Positions 1 through 7,355 of a DNA stretch of 64,000 nucleotides are shown here, piece after piece. How positions within the stretch are numbered: the first letter of the stretch is position 1; every line of letters begins with the position of its first letter. The stretch is from Providencia huaxiensis (GTDB lineage Bacteria; Pseudomonadota; Gammaproteobacteria; Enterobacterales; Enterobacteriaceae). The stretch covers positions 1 through 64,000 of the forward strand of contig NZ_CP031123.2 in NCBI RefSeq assembly GCF_002843235.3, written 5' to 3'. Position numbers and translations under genes: made by a program. The notes below the pieces were generated by a model, which saw nothing but the letters and a program-made list of their open reading frames with translations, was not told where the DNA came from and made no database searches.

Positions 1-311
1 GATTTTTCTTGAGCCCCGCACCGGAAACATCGCTGCACGTGCTGTCGAACCTTCAAAAGCTGAAGTCGGCGTTGGGGCTTCCGCTATTGGTCTCGGTGTC
101 GCGGAAATCCTTCTTGGGCGCCACCGTTGGCCTTCCTGTAAAGGATCTGGGTCCAGCGAGCCTTGCGGCGGAACTTCACGCGATCGGCAATGGCGCTGAC
201 TACGTCCGCACCCACGCGCCTGGAGATCTGCGAAGCGCAATCACCTTCTCGGAAACCCTCGCGAAATTTCGCAGTCGCGACGCCAGAGACCGAGGGTTAG
301 ATCATGCCTAG
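1..311 (+). CDS. sul1: Sul1 dihydropteroate synthase, C-terminal part
   Basis: This is the last ~102 codons of the sulfonamide-insensitive dihydropteroate synthase of class 1 integron 3'-conserved segments. It substitutes for chromosomal FolP by joining pterin diphosphate and p-aminobenzoate in folate synthesis. The reading frame is open from the window edge, so the 5' end is simply outside. The tail contains the substrate-binding SRKSFLG motif and the typical end RDRGLDHA. The GC-rich codons contrast with the ICE backbone. orf5 follows 127 bp downstream, as in the 3'-CS. Confidence 0.97.
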   Translation, partial: FFLSPAPETSLHVLSNLQKLKSALGLPLLVSVSRKSFLGATVGLPVKDLGPASLAAELHAIGNGADYVRTHAPGDLRSAITFSETLAKFRSRDARDRGLDHA

Positions 312-438
312 CATTCACCTTCCGGCCGCCCGCTAGCGGACCCTGGTCAGGTTCCGCGAAGGTGGGCGCAGACATGCTGGGCTCGTCAGGATCAAACTGC
401 ACTATGAGGCGGCGGTTCATACCGCGCCAGGGGAGCGA

Positions 439-939
439 ATGGACAGCGAGGAGCCTCCGAACGTTCGGGTCGCCTGCTCGGGTGATATCGACGAGGTTGT
501 GCGGCTGATGCACGACGCTGCGGCGTGGATGTCCGCCAAGGGAACGCCCGCCTGGGACGTCGCGCGGATCGACCGGACATTCGCGGAGACCTTCGTCCTG
601 AGATCCGAGCTCCTAGTCGCGAGTTGCAGCGACGGCATCGTCGGCTGTTGCACCTTGTCGGCCGAGGATCCCGAGTTCTGGCCCGACGCCCTCAAGGGGG
701 AGGCCGCATATCTGCACAAGCTCGCGGTGCGACGGACACATGCGGGCCGGGGTGTCAGCTCCGCGCTGATCGAGGCTTGCCGCCATGCCGCGCGAACGCA
801 GGGGTGCGCCAAGCTGCGGCTCGACTGCCACCCGAACCTGCGTGGCCTATACGAGCGGCTCGGATTCACCCACGTCGACACTTTCAATCCCGGCTGGGAT
901 CCAACCTTCATCGCAGAACGCCTAGAACTCGAAATCTAA
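439..939 (+). CDS. orf5: Orf5 GNAT-family N-acetyltransferase of the integron 3'-CS
   Basis: A 166-residue GNAT acetyltransferase that accompanies sul1 in class 1 integrons; its substrate is not established. Residues ~75-140 hold the acetyl-CoA binding core (LHKLAVRRTHAGRGVSSALI), followed by the C-terminal YERLGF segment usual in GNAT enzymes. The ATG at 439 is preceded by GGGGAGCGA, a good ribosome binding site. It sits in the same orientation as sul1, consistent with readthrough from the integron. It is GC-rich, unlike the ICE backbone. Confidence 0.92.
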   Translation: MDSEEPPNVRVACSGDIDEVVRLMHDAAAWMSAKGTPAWDVARIDRTFAETFVLRSELLVASCSDGIVGCCTLSAEDPEFWPDALKGEAAYLHKLAVRRTHAGRGVSSALIEACRHAARTQGCAKLRLDCHPNLRGLYERLGFTHVDTFNPGWDPTFIAERLELEI

Positions 940-1261
940 CGTCCGTTCGGGCATCGAGGTCCATGTCGGGGTGGGACGGGCCCGTGGCTTCAAGATCACT
1001 TGCAGTCCGACCGCGATGTCTTGGTTGCGCGAGAGGTTGTCGATATCCTCCACTTCCATCATCAACCCTGGATAATGCCGCCGCCGTCATCGCCGCCGAC
1101 GCCCGTGCCGGGCTTTTCGGGCCTGTCAGGCTTGCTCGGCCTTCAGCCTGCCTGGGCGAGATCTCCGGCGGACGGATTAACGGCGGAGCTTCGCCGCCTT
1201 TCGTGCGTGTGAAGGCCGAAGATAGTTCTCTCAAAAACATCCGTTTATGAGAGATACCAAA
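940..1261. other. Non-coding tail of the integron 3'-conserved segment
   Basis: No convincing gene is visible between orf5 and the Tn402 end fragment. Open frames here overlap on both strands and lack family features. I read it as the end of the 3'-CS. Confidence 0.6.
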
Positions 1262-1384
1262 TGTCATTTTCAGAAGACGACTGCACCAGTTGATTGGGCG
1301 TAATGGCTGTTGTGCAGCCAGCTCCTGACAGTTCAATATCAGAAGTGATCTGCACCAATCTCGACTATGCTCAATACTCGTGTG
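1262..1384. repeat. 123-bp Tn402 IRt-end fragment
   Basis: The segment begins TGTCATTTTCAGAAGACG, the form of a Tn402/tni terminal inverted repeat. It contains two copies of a TCAGAAG..CTGCACCA repeat of the kind bound by the Tn402 transposase (near 1269 and 1340). It ends exactly at the IS6100 inverted repeat. From memory, In4-type integrons have a 123-bp IRt fragment on one side of IS6100, and this one is 123 bp. Confidence 0.75.
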
Positions 1385-2264
1385 GGCTCTGTTGCAAAAA
1401 TCGTGAAGCTTGAGCATGCTTGGCGGAGATTGGACGGACGGAACGATGACGGATTTCAAGTGGCGCCATTTCCAGGGTGATGTGATCCTGTGGGCGGTGC
1501 GCTGGTATTGTCGCTATCCGATCAGCTATCGCGACCTTGAGGAAATGCTGGCGGAACGCGGCATTTCGGTCGACCATACGACGATCTATCGCTGGGTCCA
1601 GTGCTACGCCCCGGAGATGGAGAAGCGGCTGCGCTGGTTCTGGCGGCGTGGCTTTGATCCGAGCTGGCGCCTGGATGAAACCTACGTCAAGGTGCGGGGC
1701 AAGTGGACCTACCTGTACCGGGCAGTCGACAAGCGGGGCGACACGATCGATTTCTACCTGTCGCCGACCCGCAGCGCCAAGGCAGCGAAGCGGTTCCTGG
1801 GCAAGGCCCTGCGAGGCCTGAAGCACTGGGAAAAGCCTGCCACGCTCAATACCGACAAAGCGCCGAGCTATGGTGCAGCGATCACCGAATTGAAGCGCGA
1901 AGGAAAGCTGGACCGGGAGACGGCCCACCGGCAGGTGAAGTATCTCAATAACGTGATCGAGGCCGATCACGGAAAGCTCAAGATACTGATCAAGCCGGTG
2001 CGCGGTTTCAAATCGATCCCCACGGCCTATGCCACGATCAAGGGATTCGAAGTCATGCGAGCCCTGCGCAAAGGACAGGCTCGCCCCTGGTGCCTGCAGC
2101 CCGGCATCAGGGGCGAGGTGCGCCTTGTGGAGAGAGCTTTTGGCATTGGGCCCTCGGCGCTGACGGAGGCCATGGGCATGCTCAACCACCATTTCGCAGC
2201 AGCCGCCTGATCGGCGCAGAGCGACAGCCTACCTCTGACTGCCGCCAATCTTTGCAACAGAGCC
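1385..2264. mobile_element. IS6100, complete
   Basis: An 880-bp IS6-family element bounded by perfect 14-bp inverted repeats GGCTCTGTTGCAAA (1385-1398 and 2251-2264). Its length equals that of IS6100. The 8 bp on the left (CTCGTGTG) and right (ACCCGTCC) differ, so there is no target duplication. One side is In4-type integron; the other is unrelated DNA, which suggests an IS6100-mediated deletion or cointegrate event. Confidence 0.95.
1416..2210 (+). CDS. tnpA: IS6100 transposase (IS6 family, DDE)
   Basis: A 264-residue transposase that catalyses replicative transposition and cointegrate formation. An N-terminal helix-turn-helix region (~residues 15-55, ISVDHTTIYRWV) is followed by the DDE catalytic core, with WRLDETYVKV holding the first Asp and NTDKAPSYG the second. 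The ATG at 1416 gives the family length of 264; a TTG two codons earlier is the only longer in-frame alternative. It fills almost the whole element between the terminal repeats and looks intact. Confidence 0.95.
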   Translation: MLGGDWTDGTMTDFKWRHFQGDVILWAVRWYCRYPISYRDLEEMLAERGISVDHTTIYRWVQCYAPEMEKRLRWFWRRGFDPSWRLDETYVKVRGKWTYLYRAVDKRGDTIDFYLSPTRSAKAAKRFLGKALRGLKHWEKPATLNTDKAPSYGAAITELKREGKLDRETAHRQVKYLNNVIEADHGKLKILIKPVRGFKSIPTAYATIKGFEVMRALRKGQARPWCLQPGIRGEVRLVERAFGIGPSALTEAMGMLNHHFAAAA

Positions 2265-2541
2265 ACCCGTCCTATTTCGCTGTCGTGCCCCTGCTCGAAG
2301 TCCTGCAAACTTTGGTGCATGAGATGGTCCACGCTTGGCAATTCCACTTCGGCAAGCCGGGCCGTCGCGGCTATCACAACAAGGAATGGGCCGACAAAAT
2401 GGAGGCCATCGGCCTGATGCCGTCCAGCACCGGCAAGCCCGGCGGCGCGCGCACGGGCGAGAAAATGGCCGACTACGCCATACCGGGCGGCCTGTTCATG
2501 CAGGCGACCGACAAGCTGCTGACGCAGGATTTCAAAATCTC
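2265..2541 (+). pseudogene. SprT-like zinc metalloprotease remnant, truncated at both ends
   Basis: One frame between the two insertion sequences encodes LVHEMVHAWQFHFGKPG, an HExxH zinc-protease motif of the SprT type, then KEWADKMEAIGLMPSSTG, a typical SprT-like continuation. The 5' part is removed by IS6100 and the 3' part by the ISPpu12-like element, where the frame runs into the inverted repeat. Neither a start nor a native stop remains. The frame continues artificially into the IS6100 end, which should not be read as a fusion. Function in its original setting is unknown. Confidence 0.7.
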
Positions 2542-2565
2542 GGGTATACGGATTTAATGGTTGAT
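2542..2565 (+). repeat. ISPpu12-like terminal inverted repeat, left copy
   Basis: Twenty-four bases starting GGGTATACGG and ending GGTTGAT. It is the reverse complement of 5879-5902 with three mismatches. Confidence 0.88.
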
Positions 2566-2599
2566 GGGGCACCTTCACCCCATCAATCTGATACCACCC

Positions 2600-3878
2600 T
2601 CAGATGGTTGATAGATCGACTCCGTAGTTGAGTTCCTCTGCGAAGTCCGGCAGTCCGTAACCGATGGTTTTCTTGTAGAAAGGAGAGACCTTCGCAGTCG
2701 GTGCCTTCTTCTTGTGCTTCGTGGTGTAGAGCATTCGTGCCCGCATCACCTCGAAGGAGTAACCGCGCCCTTCACGGTTCTTGTCCTTGGCCAGTCGGTT
2801 GATGGACTCCGTGTAAGCGTTGGTGACGGGCATGTCCGTCTCGAAGTAGGTCATGGTCTCTTCGCGCCAGTTTCCCACTGCCCTGACCAGATCGCTCCAG
2901 ACTTCCTTTTGGCCCTTCGGGATGGTGGCTATCCACTCGTCCAGGGCGGCTTCTGCCTGGAGCCGTGTGGTGGCCGTAGAAGCGCTCCTTGTGCTCGTAG
3001 GCGGCCAGCAGTTGCGGGAACGCGCCTGTCCAGGTCTCCATGATGAGGCGCTCCCGGTCTGAGACTTCGTGAGCGCGTTTCAGCAGGATTTTCCGGTCTC
3101 CCTTGAGAGTCCGGCTCTGGGACGGTTTCAGCTCCTTTCTGAGGCCCTTGCGCACTCTCTCTAGGGCATCGTTGGCCATGCGCACCACATGGAACTTATC
3201 GACCACGATACGGGCCTGGGGCAGCACAGCCTTGACCGCTGCCCGGTAGGGGTTCCACATGTCCATGCTGACGATCTCGACCTTCTGCCGGTCTTTCAGC
3301 TTCATCAGGTAGTTGGTCACCACGTCCTGGCGGCGGGTGGCCAGCAGGTCGAGCAGGGTTCGCTCCTCAATGTTGGTCAGAATGCAGCGGTAGCGCTTGT
3401 TCAGGTATAGCTCGTCAATGCCCAGGATGCGGGGTGTCTCGAAGCGGTGCCAGCGCCCCAGGAACTCGGCGCGGGCGTTGAAGATGTCGCGCACCGTCTT
3501 CTCGTCCAGGCCGGTCTGTGCCGCCACAAAGGTGTAGGGGTGGCTGAAGGATTCCTTCTCCACGTACTCATGCAGCCGCAGTGTCATACGGAATCCGTCC
3601 ACCATCTCCGGTAGCTGGGGCCTGAATGTTGTCTTGCAGGCCCGGCAGGTGTATCGGCGGCGGACCACCCAGAGAGTGACCCGCTTGCCGTGGATGGGCA
3701 GATCACGATAGGGAACGTCACGCTTGCCGAACCGTACGAACTCACCCTGCACGCCGCATTCCTCGCAGGCGATGGGATCGGGCACGTCCACCTGGAAGTG
3801 CATTTCGTCGTCGGTTGATTTGCAGCCCAGTACTTGGTATTGCGGCAGGTGAAGGATGTTGTCGGGAAGTTCGGTCAT
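2600..3878 (-). pseudogene. tnpA: ISL3-family transposase, frameshifted
   Basis: The N-terminal two thirds read in one frame from 3878. They contain a zinc-finger-like pair (CEECGVQ and CRACKTTF) and the catalytic start ILGIDELYLNKR, then SMDMWNPYRAAVKAVLPQA and DKFHV of the ISL3 DDE core. After HKERFYG (about 2973) the frame fails. It resumes in another frame as TTRLQAEAALDEW and continues to the stop at 2600. Restoring 11 bp would rejoin the frames to about 429 residues, the normal family size. The gene is therefore probably inactive, though programmed or sequencing frameshift cannot be excluded. Confidence 0.85.
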
Positions 3879-3899
3879 GGTGTTGTATAGGCGTAGGTG

Positions 3900-4412
3900 T
3901 CAGTCAGATCCATCCGGCTCGGCATTGGTGTTTGCTTTTTTACCCAACAAGCTGCTGGAAACGAAAAGTAAGGCACCGAGGACAATTGCAATATCAGCCA
4001 GGTTGAAGGCCGGCCAATGCCAGTCTCGCCAATAGAAATCAAAGGAATCCACAACATAGCCGCGAAAGACCCGGTCAATCAGGTTGCCCATGGCGCCACC
4101 GAGGATAAGACTGTAAGCGATGGCTTCTCCTTTATGACGATTTTCAAGGATCAGCTTGATCAGAAAAATCGAGACCACTACCGCGATTCCGATAAAAAAG
4201 TAGCGCTGCCAGCCTCCACCATTCGCAAAAAGACTGAATGCGGCACCGGTGTTCCATAGGTGCACCCAGTTAAAGAACGGGGTCACCGAAACATACTCGC
4301 CATAGGCCATTGATTGCTGCACCAGCCACTTTACAGCCTGATCAGACGCTGCCAGCAGGCCCGATATGGACAATAGGGCATACGGCGAGAGCTTTTTGCC
4401 AATAATGAGCAT
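3900..4412 (-). CDS. lspA: Lipoprotein signal peptidase LspA, transposon-borne
   Basis: A 170-residue inner-membrane aspartyl protease that removes the signal peptide from diacylglyceryl-modified prolipoproteins. Four hydrophobic segments are visible. The catalytic motifs GNLIDR (about residue 115) and FNLAD (about 140) supply the two aspartates. It is tightly packed, 3 bp after the cation-efflux gene, in the same orientation as tnpA, as in ISPpu12. It is a passenger copy distinct from the chromosomal lspA expected elsewhere. Why an IS carries it is unclear; the family often sits beside metal-efflux genes. Confidence 0.95.
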   Translation of the reverse strand: MLIIGKKLSPYALLSISGLLAASDQAVKWLVQQSMAYGEYVSVTPFFNWVHLWNTGAAFSLFANGGGWQRYFFIGIAVVVSIFLIKLILENRHKGEAIAYSLILGGAMGNLIDRVFRGYVVDSFDFYWRDWHWPAFNLADIAIVLGALLFVSSSLLGKKANTNAEPDGSD

Positions 4413-4415
4413 TAT

Positions 4416-5312
4416 TTAACCCTTCAACGCCAAAATGCGTCTGGCACCGTTAAGTACAATGCCCCCCGCGATGGTGCCGATAATCAGATCCGGATAATTG
4501 GAACCGGTCCACGCGACCAGGGCGCCGGCGGTGATGACCCCCAGGTTGATCACCACGTCGTTGGCCGAGAATATCCAGCTTGCCTTCATGTGCGCCCCGC
4601 CTTCCCGATGTTTGGATATGAGCAGCAGACAACTGGTATTGGCAATCAATGCGACAAATGCGATAGCCATCATCACCAGCGATTCAGGCTCACTACCGAA
4701 TACAAAGCGTCTCACCACCTCTACGAGCACGCCCACAGCCAAGATCAGTTGCAGTACACCAGCAAGATGCGCGGCACGTACCTGCATTTTCACGCTATGT
4801 CCAACCGCATAAAGGGCAAGCCCGTACACCGCCGCATCGGCAAAATTGTCCAGGGATTCTCCAATCAGGCCGGTGGACTGGGCGATCAGACCGGCAGTCA
4901 TTTCCACCACGAACAGAAGTGCATTGATGCCGAGCAACCAGCGCAGGGTCCCGGATTCTTGCTTAGCAGAAGCTGCCGAAAACTCGGCGGCCTTGATGGT
5001 CTCCGGATTTGCAGCGACGGTTTCCTGAAGCGAGGCGCCTAGCCCCAAGGTCTTCAGTTTCGAGGTGACGGGCTCGACCTCGCCGTCATGCACGACCTTC
5101 AGCCGGCGGTTCGACAAGTCGAAGGACAGCGCCCGAATCTCCTCAAAGCCGTTCAGGGCTAGGCGAATCATTCGTTCTTCTGATGGACAGTCCATCTTCG
5201 GCACGGCATAAACACTGACCCATCTCCCTGGCGCCTCGGAGGAGGCCTGTATATCGGTATCCGCTGCGGACGTTGCATCACCGCCACAGGCGCCACCACA
5301 GGATTTGCTCAT
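4416..5312 (-). CDS. Cation diffusion facilitator (CzcD-like) with N-terminal metal-binding domain
   Basis: About 298 residues. The N-terminal ~110 residues include CGGACGG and an HMA-like segment with VPKMDCPSEE as its metal-binding loop. Residues ~125-298 are a CDF efflux domain with five or six membrane segments; ESLDNFADA and a later SANDVVINLGV carry the paired acidic metal sites. It probably exports a divalent metal such as Cd, Zn or Pb. I chose the ATG at 5312 because GGAG lies at proper spacing upstream; a TTG at 5333 is in frame. It is the first gene of a minus-strand operon under a MerR-type promoter. Confidence 0.85.
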   Translation of the reverse strand: MSKSCGGACGGDATSAADTDIQASSEAPGRWVSVYAVPKMDCPSEERMIRLALNGFEEIRALSFDLSNRRLKVVHDGEVEPVTSKLKTLGLGASLQETVAANPETIKAAEFSAASAKQESGTLRWLLGINALLFVVEMTAGLIAQSTGLIGESLDNFADAAVYGLALYAVGHSVKMQVRAAHLAGVLQLILAVGVLVEVVRRFVFGSEPESLVMMAIAFVALIANTSCLLLISKHREGGAHMKASWIFSANDVVINLGVITAGALVAWTGSNYPDLIIGTIAGGIVLNGARRILALKG

Positions 5313-5345
5313 GATACGACTCCACTTGAACAATGTTGTGGTACC

Positions 5346-5376
5346 ATTTTAAACTATAAAGCTACTATAAGGTCAA
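5346..5376 (-). promoter_or_regulatory. MerR-type promoter/operator for the efflux-lspA-tnpA operon
   Basis: On the minus strand TTGACC (-35) and TAAAAT (-10) are separated by exactly 19 bp. The spacer contains two TTATAGT-like half-sites. An over-long 19-bp spacer holding a dyad is the hallmark of promoters activated by MerR-family regulators. The divergent regulator gene begins 32 bp away. Confidence 0.75.
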
Positions 5377-5407
5377 TAGAGTAAAGAATCCGTTGGGGAG
5401 GAGGCTG

Positions 5408-5815
5408 ATGCGCATTGGTCAGTTGGCGCAGTTGGTAGGGGTCGAAACACAGACGATCCGCTTCTATGAACAGCAGGGCTTGTTGCCGCCGCCTGATCGG
5501 CAGGACAACGGTTACCGTGTCTATACCGAGAAGCATGGTGAGGGGCTGGCCTTCATCCGTCGCTGCAGAATCCTGGGCCTGTCACTGGCTGAGATTCACG
5601 AACTACAGAGCTATCAGGACGACCCTCATCAGCCTTGTACCGCCGTCAACGCCTTGCTCGATGATCACATCTCTCATGTGCGGTCGCAGATAACCGCTCT
5701 GCAAGCGCTTGAGAAACAACTCGTTTCACTGAGAGCGAGTTGCAACGATGACCGGGAAGTTGAGGCGTGTGGGGTTCTTGCTGGAATTAGCGAAGGAAAC
5801 ATGCACCAGCAGTAG
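5408..5815 (+). CDS. MerR-family metal-responsive regulator (CadR/PbrR-like)
   Basis: A 135-residue regulator. The N-terminal winged helix-turn-helix (MRIGQLAQLVGVETQTIRFYEQQG) is diagnostic of the family, followed by a dimerisation helix. Cysteines in QPCTAV, ASCND and EACG fit the three-cysteine Cd/Pb-type sensor rather than MerR itself. The ATG at 5408 follows a strong GGGAGGAGG site; an upstream TTG is less likely. It is divergent from the efflux operon and presumably distorts the 19-bp-spacer promoter there on metal binding. The exact metal is inference. Confidence 0.85.
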   Translation: MRIGQLAQLVGVETQTIRFYEQQGLLPPPDRQDNGYRVYTEKHGEGLAFIRRCRILGLSLAEIHELQSYQDDPHQPCTAVNALLDDHISHVRSQITALQALEKQLVSLRASCNDDREVEACGVLAGISEGNMHQQ

Positions 5816-5878
5816 GTGAAGCATCAACCAGATAATCCGATGAGATGCCGGTCTGTCTCACTCTCATGCAAAGGTAAG

Positions 5879-5902
5879 ATCAACCATTTAATCCGCTTAC
5901 CC
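5879..5902 (-). repeat. ISPpu12-like terminal inverted repeat, right copy
   Basis: Partner of 2542-2565, with 21 of 24 positions matching in inverted orientation. ICE backbone sequence begins immediately to the right. Confidence 0.88.
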
Positions 5903-6004
5903 TAAAGAAAGTAACGAAAAAATTAGTTCTATTCATGTAGCTTGGCCAAAAATGACAGTTAAATTCATTTTAATGATTTTGATAGAAAATACAGCAAGAT
6001 GAAG

Positions 6005-6023
6005 AGCCCCTTCGAGAGGGGCT
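6005..6023 (-). terminator. Probable terminator after the DUF1845 gene
   Basis: AGCCCC and GGGGCT arms enclose a 7-nt loop just beyond the minus-strand stop codon at 6045. The following tract is only moderately U-rich. Confidence 0.5.
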
Positions 6024-6044
6024 GGTTGATGGGAGCCTAGTTGG

Positions 6045-6647
6045 CTAGTTGGCGGGGTTATCTGTTTCCTCTTCAGTGATATCGTCATCGGTTGAAGGCA
6101 CCGCTTGCTCAACTTCTGCTTCTTTACCCTTAGCTTGGGCTGATTTTCGTGCTCGAATTTCGATATCAATAATGCGTCGTGCAAGTTTGATAATGCGCTG
6201 TTGCCATGCGTAGTTGCCATCAACGCGTTGCTTGTTGCTAAGCACGCTAGACAACCAGAGAGTGTCCATTGAGATCATTAACGCATCGAGTTTGCGCACT
6301 AAGCCGACAAACTGGCCAACCTGAGGCGAGCTTATTTTGGCGTTGAAGGTAATCGGGTCGGTGTAGTCAGGTACTTCATCGATACCGTTGGACTCCATCA
6401 ATTTGTCTAAACGAGCTTGTTCGTTGTCTACCGCCTTAGCGCAATCCTCGATCAACTGGCTAATGATCTGTTCCACTTCATCAATTTCGTTCTCATCGCC
6501 GATGATGCGCAGGATGACATCGATTCCGTAAAGCGCACTGACCGTCCGTCTAAAAACACGGTCAACGACACGTTGCGCCTGTAAGCTATTAATTGTGAAT
6601 GATTGTTCAAAGATGGGTTTTGAGTAATTGGGTCTTGCTTGGGCCAT
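6045..6647 (-). CDS. DUF1845-type conserved ICE protein
   Basis: A 200-residue soluble protein resembling the ICE-associated DUF1845/TIGR03761 family, some members of which are called AcaB-like regulators in databases. There is no signal peptide. The body is helical with FTINSLQAQRVVDRVFRRTVS near the N-terminus and a cluster WQQRIIKLARRIIDIEIRAR late. The C-terminus is acidic (STDDDITEEETD). It is the only minus-strand gene at this end of the ICE module and is divergent from the recombination operon across 366 bp, a position where a regulator would be sensible. Family assignment is from recall and moderate; function is unproven. Confidence 0.6.
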   Translation of the reverse strand: MAQARPNYSKPIFEQSFTINSLQAQRVVDRVFRRTVSALYGIDVILRIIGDENEIDEVEQIISQLIEDCAKAVDNEQARLDKLMESNGIDEVPDYTDPITFNAKISSPQVGQFVGLVRKLDALMISMDTLWLSSVLSNKQRVDGNYAWQQRIIKLARRIIDIEIRARKSAQAKGKEAEVEQAVPSTDDDITEEETDNPAN

Positions 6648-6950
6648 AAGTTTGCTCCTGATATGACAATAATCAGTCCCTAGCCTAATCCTCTGTGCGG
6701 TAATGGCCTTTCAGCTAGGTGGAAGAATTGAGCATCTTTCTAACTATCCTGTCTGGATAAGACGGTTACACTGACTATCAAATATTGCTGATCTGTTTCA
6801 GTGATATCTGCGCCTGAGAGCATGAGCTCAAAGGAAGCCCGCCGCTGAGTTTTCTCAGTGGTACTAAGAGGTAGCTAGCCTCCTTAAACAAATAGCCTGC
6901 ATGTTTTTACATGCGCAACCATGCGTTCCTTACGGTTCGCCTTTTCACCA
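6648..6950. other. Divergent intergenic region upstream of the recombination operon
   Basis: No gene is seen. Notable structures are a perfect hairpin GCATGT-TTTT-ACATGC (6899-6914), a CTGAG..CTCAG dyad near 6845 and an imperfect palindrome GAGGTAGCTAGCCTC. Promoters for both directions must lie here or just beyond, but I cannot place -35/-10 boxes with confidence. Confidence 0.5.
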
Positions 6951-7009
6951 CCCAACTGGGGGAGTTTTCCCCAGTTGGGGTGACTCCTTCACAACCAAAT
7001 TAAGGAGTC
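6951..7009 (+). promoter_or_regulatory. Two-hairpin leader 1 (upstream of the 108-residue gene)
   Basis: Hairpin 1 pairs AACTGGGG (6954-6961) with CCCCAGTT (6969-6976), extended by CCC/GGG. Hairpin 2 pairs GACTCCTT (6982-6989) with AAGGAGTC (7002-7009), a perfect 8-bp helix that buries the Shine-Dalgarno AAGGAG of the ATG at 7014. GGAGT in hairpin 1 (6961-6965) can instead pair with ACTCC of hairpin 2. Confidence 0.75.
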
Positions 7010-7013
7010 ACCA

Positions 7014-7340
7014 ATGGAATATATCTTCGGATTTATTATCCAAATCGCAGGCATTATGTTGCTTGCAAAACTGAGCTGGTCGCTTTTGCGATTACTTGCT
7101 CGTCAAACCGTGCGCCCGTTTCGATTTGTACTTACTCAAATCAAGCGATTGCTCACACCAACATCAAAACGTCGTCCAATGGCAGTGCCTAAAGCTCCTG
7201 GTATGCCCCGTTTGACATCTGCGTTTTACAAAGAGCCACATCAGTACGACATGGCTTTACTCGAAATACCAACCTATCTGCGTCGTCAGTCTTCTTTGCC
7301 CAGTCGGGTAGAAGCAACTGTGTGCACAGAGTTCAACTAA
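7014..7340 (+). CDS. Small membrane-anchored conserved ICE protein, unknown function
   Basis: A 108-residue protein encoded just upstream of ssb. Residues ~3-25 form one hydrophobic segment (YIFGFIIQIAGIMLLAKL), followed by a strongly basic stretch (RQTVRPFRFVLTQIKR, TSKRRPM), so a cytoplasmic basic tail behind a membrane anchor is likely. No enzyme motif is visible. It corresponds in position to the gene preceding ssb in SXT/R391 elements. Translation would start at 7014 behind leader 1, and ssb follows after 15 bp, so the two are probably co-transcribed. Confidence 0.7.
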   Translation: MEYIFGFIIQIAGIMLLAKLSWSLLRLLARQTVRPFRFVLTQIKRLLTPTSKRRPMAVPKAPGMPRLTSAFYKEPHQYDMALLEIPTYLRRQSSLPSRVEATVCTEFN

Positions 7341-7355
7341 GACGAGGAGAACATC

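Larger units (their letters stand above)
2542..5902. mobile_element. ISPpu12-like element (ISL3 family) with passenger genes
   Basis: The element is bounded by 24-bp inverted repeats (2542-2565 and 5879-5902) that agree at 21 of 24 positions. Between them lie tnpA, lspA and a cation diffusion facilitator gene on the minus strand and a MerR-type gene on the plus strand, the gene set of ISPpu12. The length is 3361 bp; from memory ISPpu12 is 3372 bp, and the 11-bp difference equals the frameshifting deletion inferred in tnpA. The flanking octamers AAAATCTC and TAAAGAAA do not match, so no target duplication is seen. Confidence 0.88.

Noticed and set aside
908..1459. Minus-strand frame across the 3'-CS tail and IRt fragment
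   Set aside because: It crosses the boundary between integron, IRt and IS6100, so it cannot be an ancestral gene.
1371..2192. Long minus-strand open frame opposite the IS6100 transposase
   Set aside because: It is an antisense shadow in GC-rich coding DNA and has no family features.
2090..2557. Continuous 155-codon frame from within IS6100 into the SprT-like region
   Set aside because: Its first half is an out-of-frame shadow of the IS6100 transposase end; only the part after 2264 has protein-family features, so it is not a fusion gene.
4498..5042. Plus-strand frames opposite the cation-efflux gene
   Set aside because: Antisense shadows of a recognised CDF transporter.
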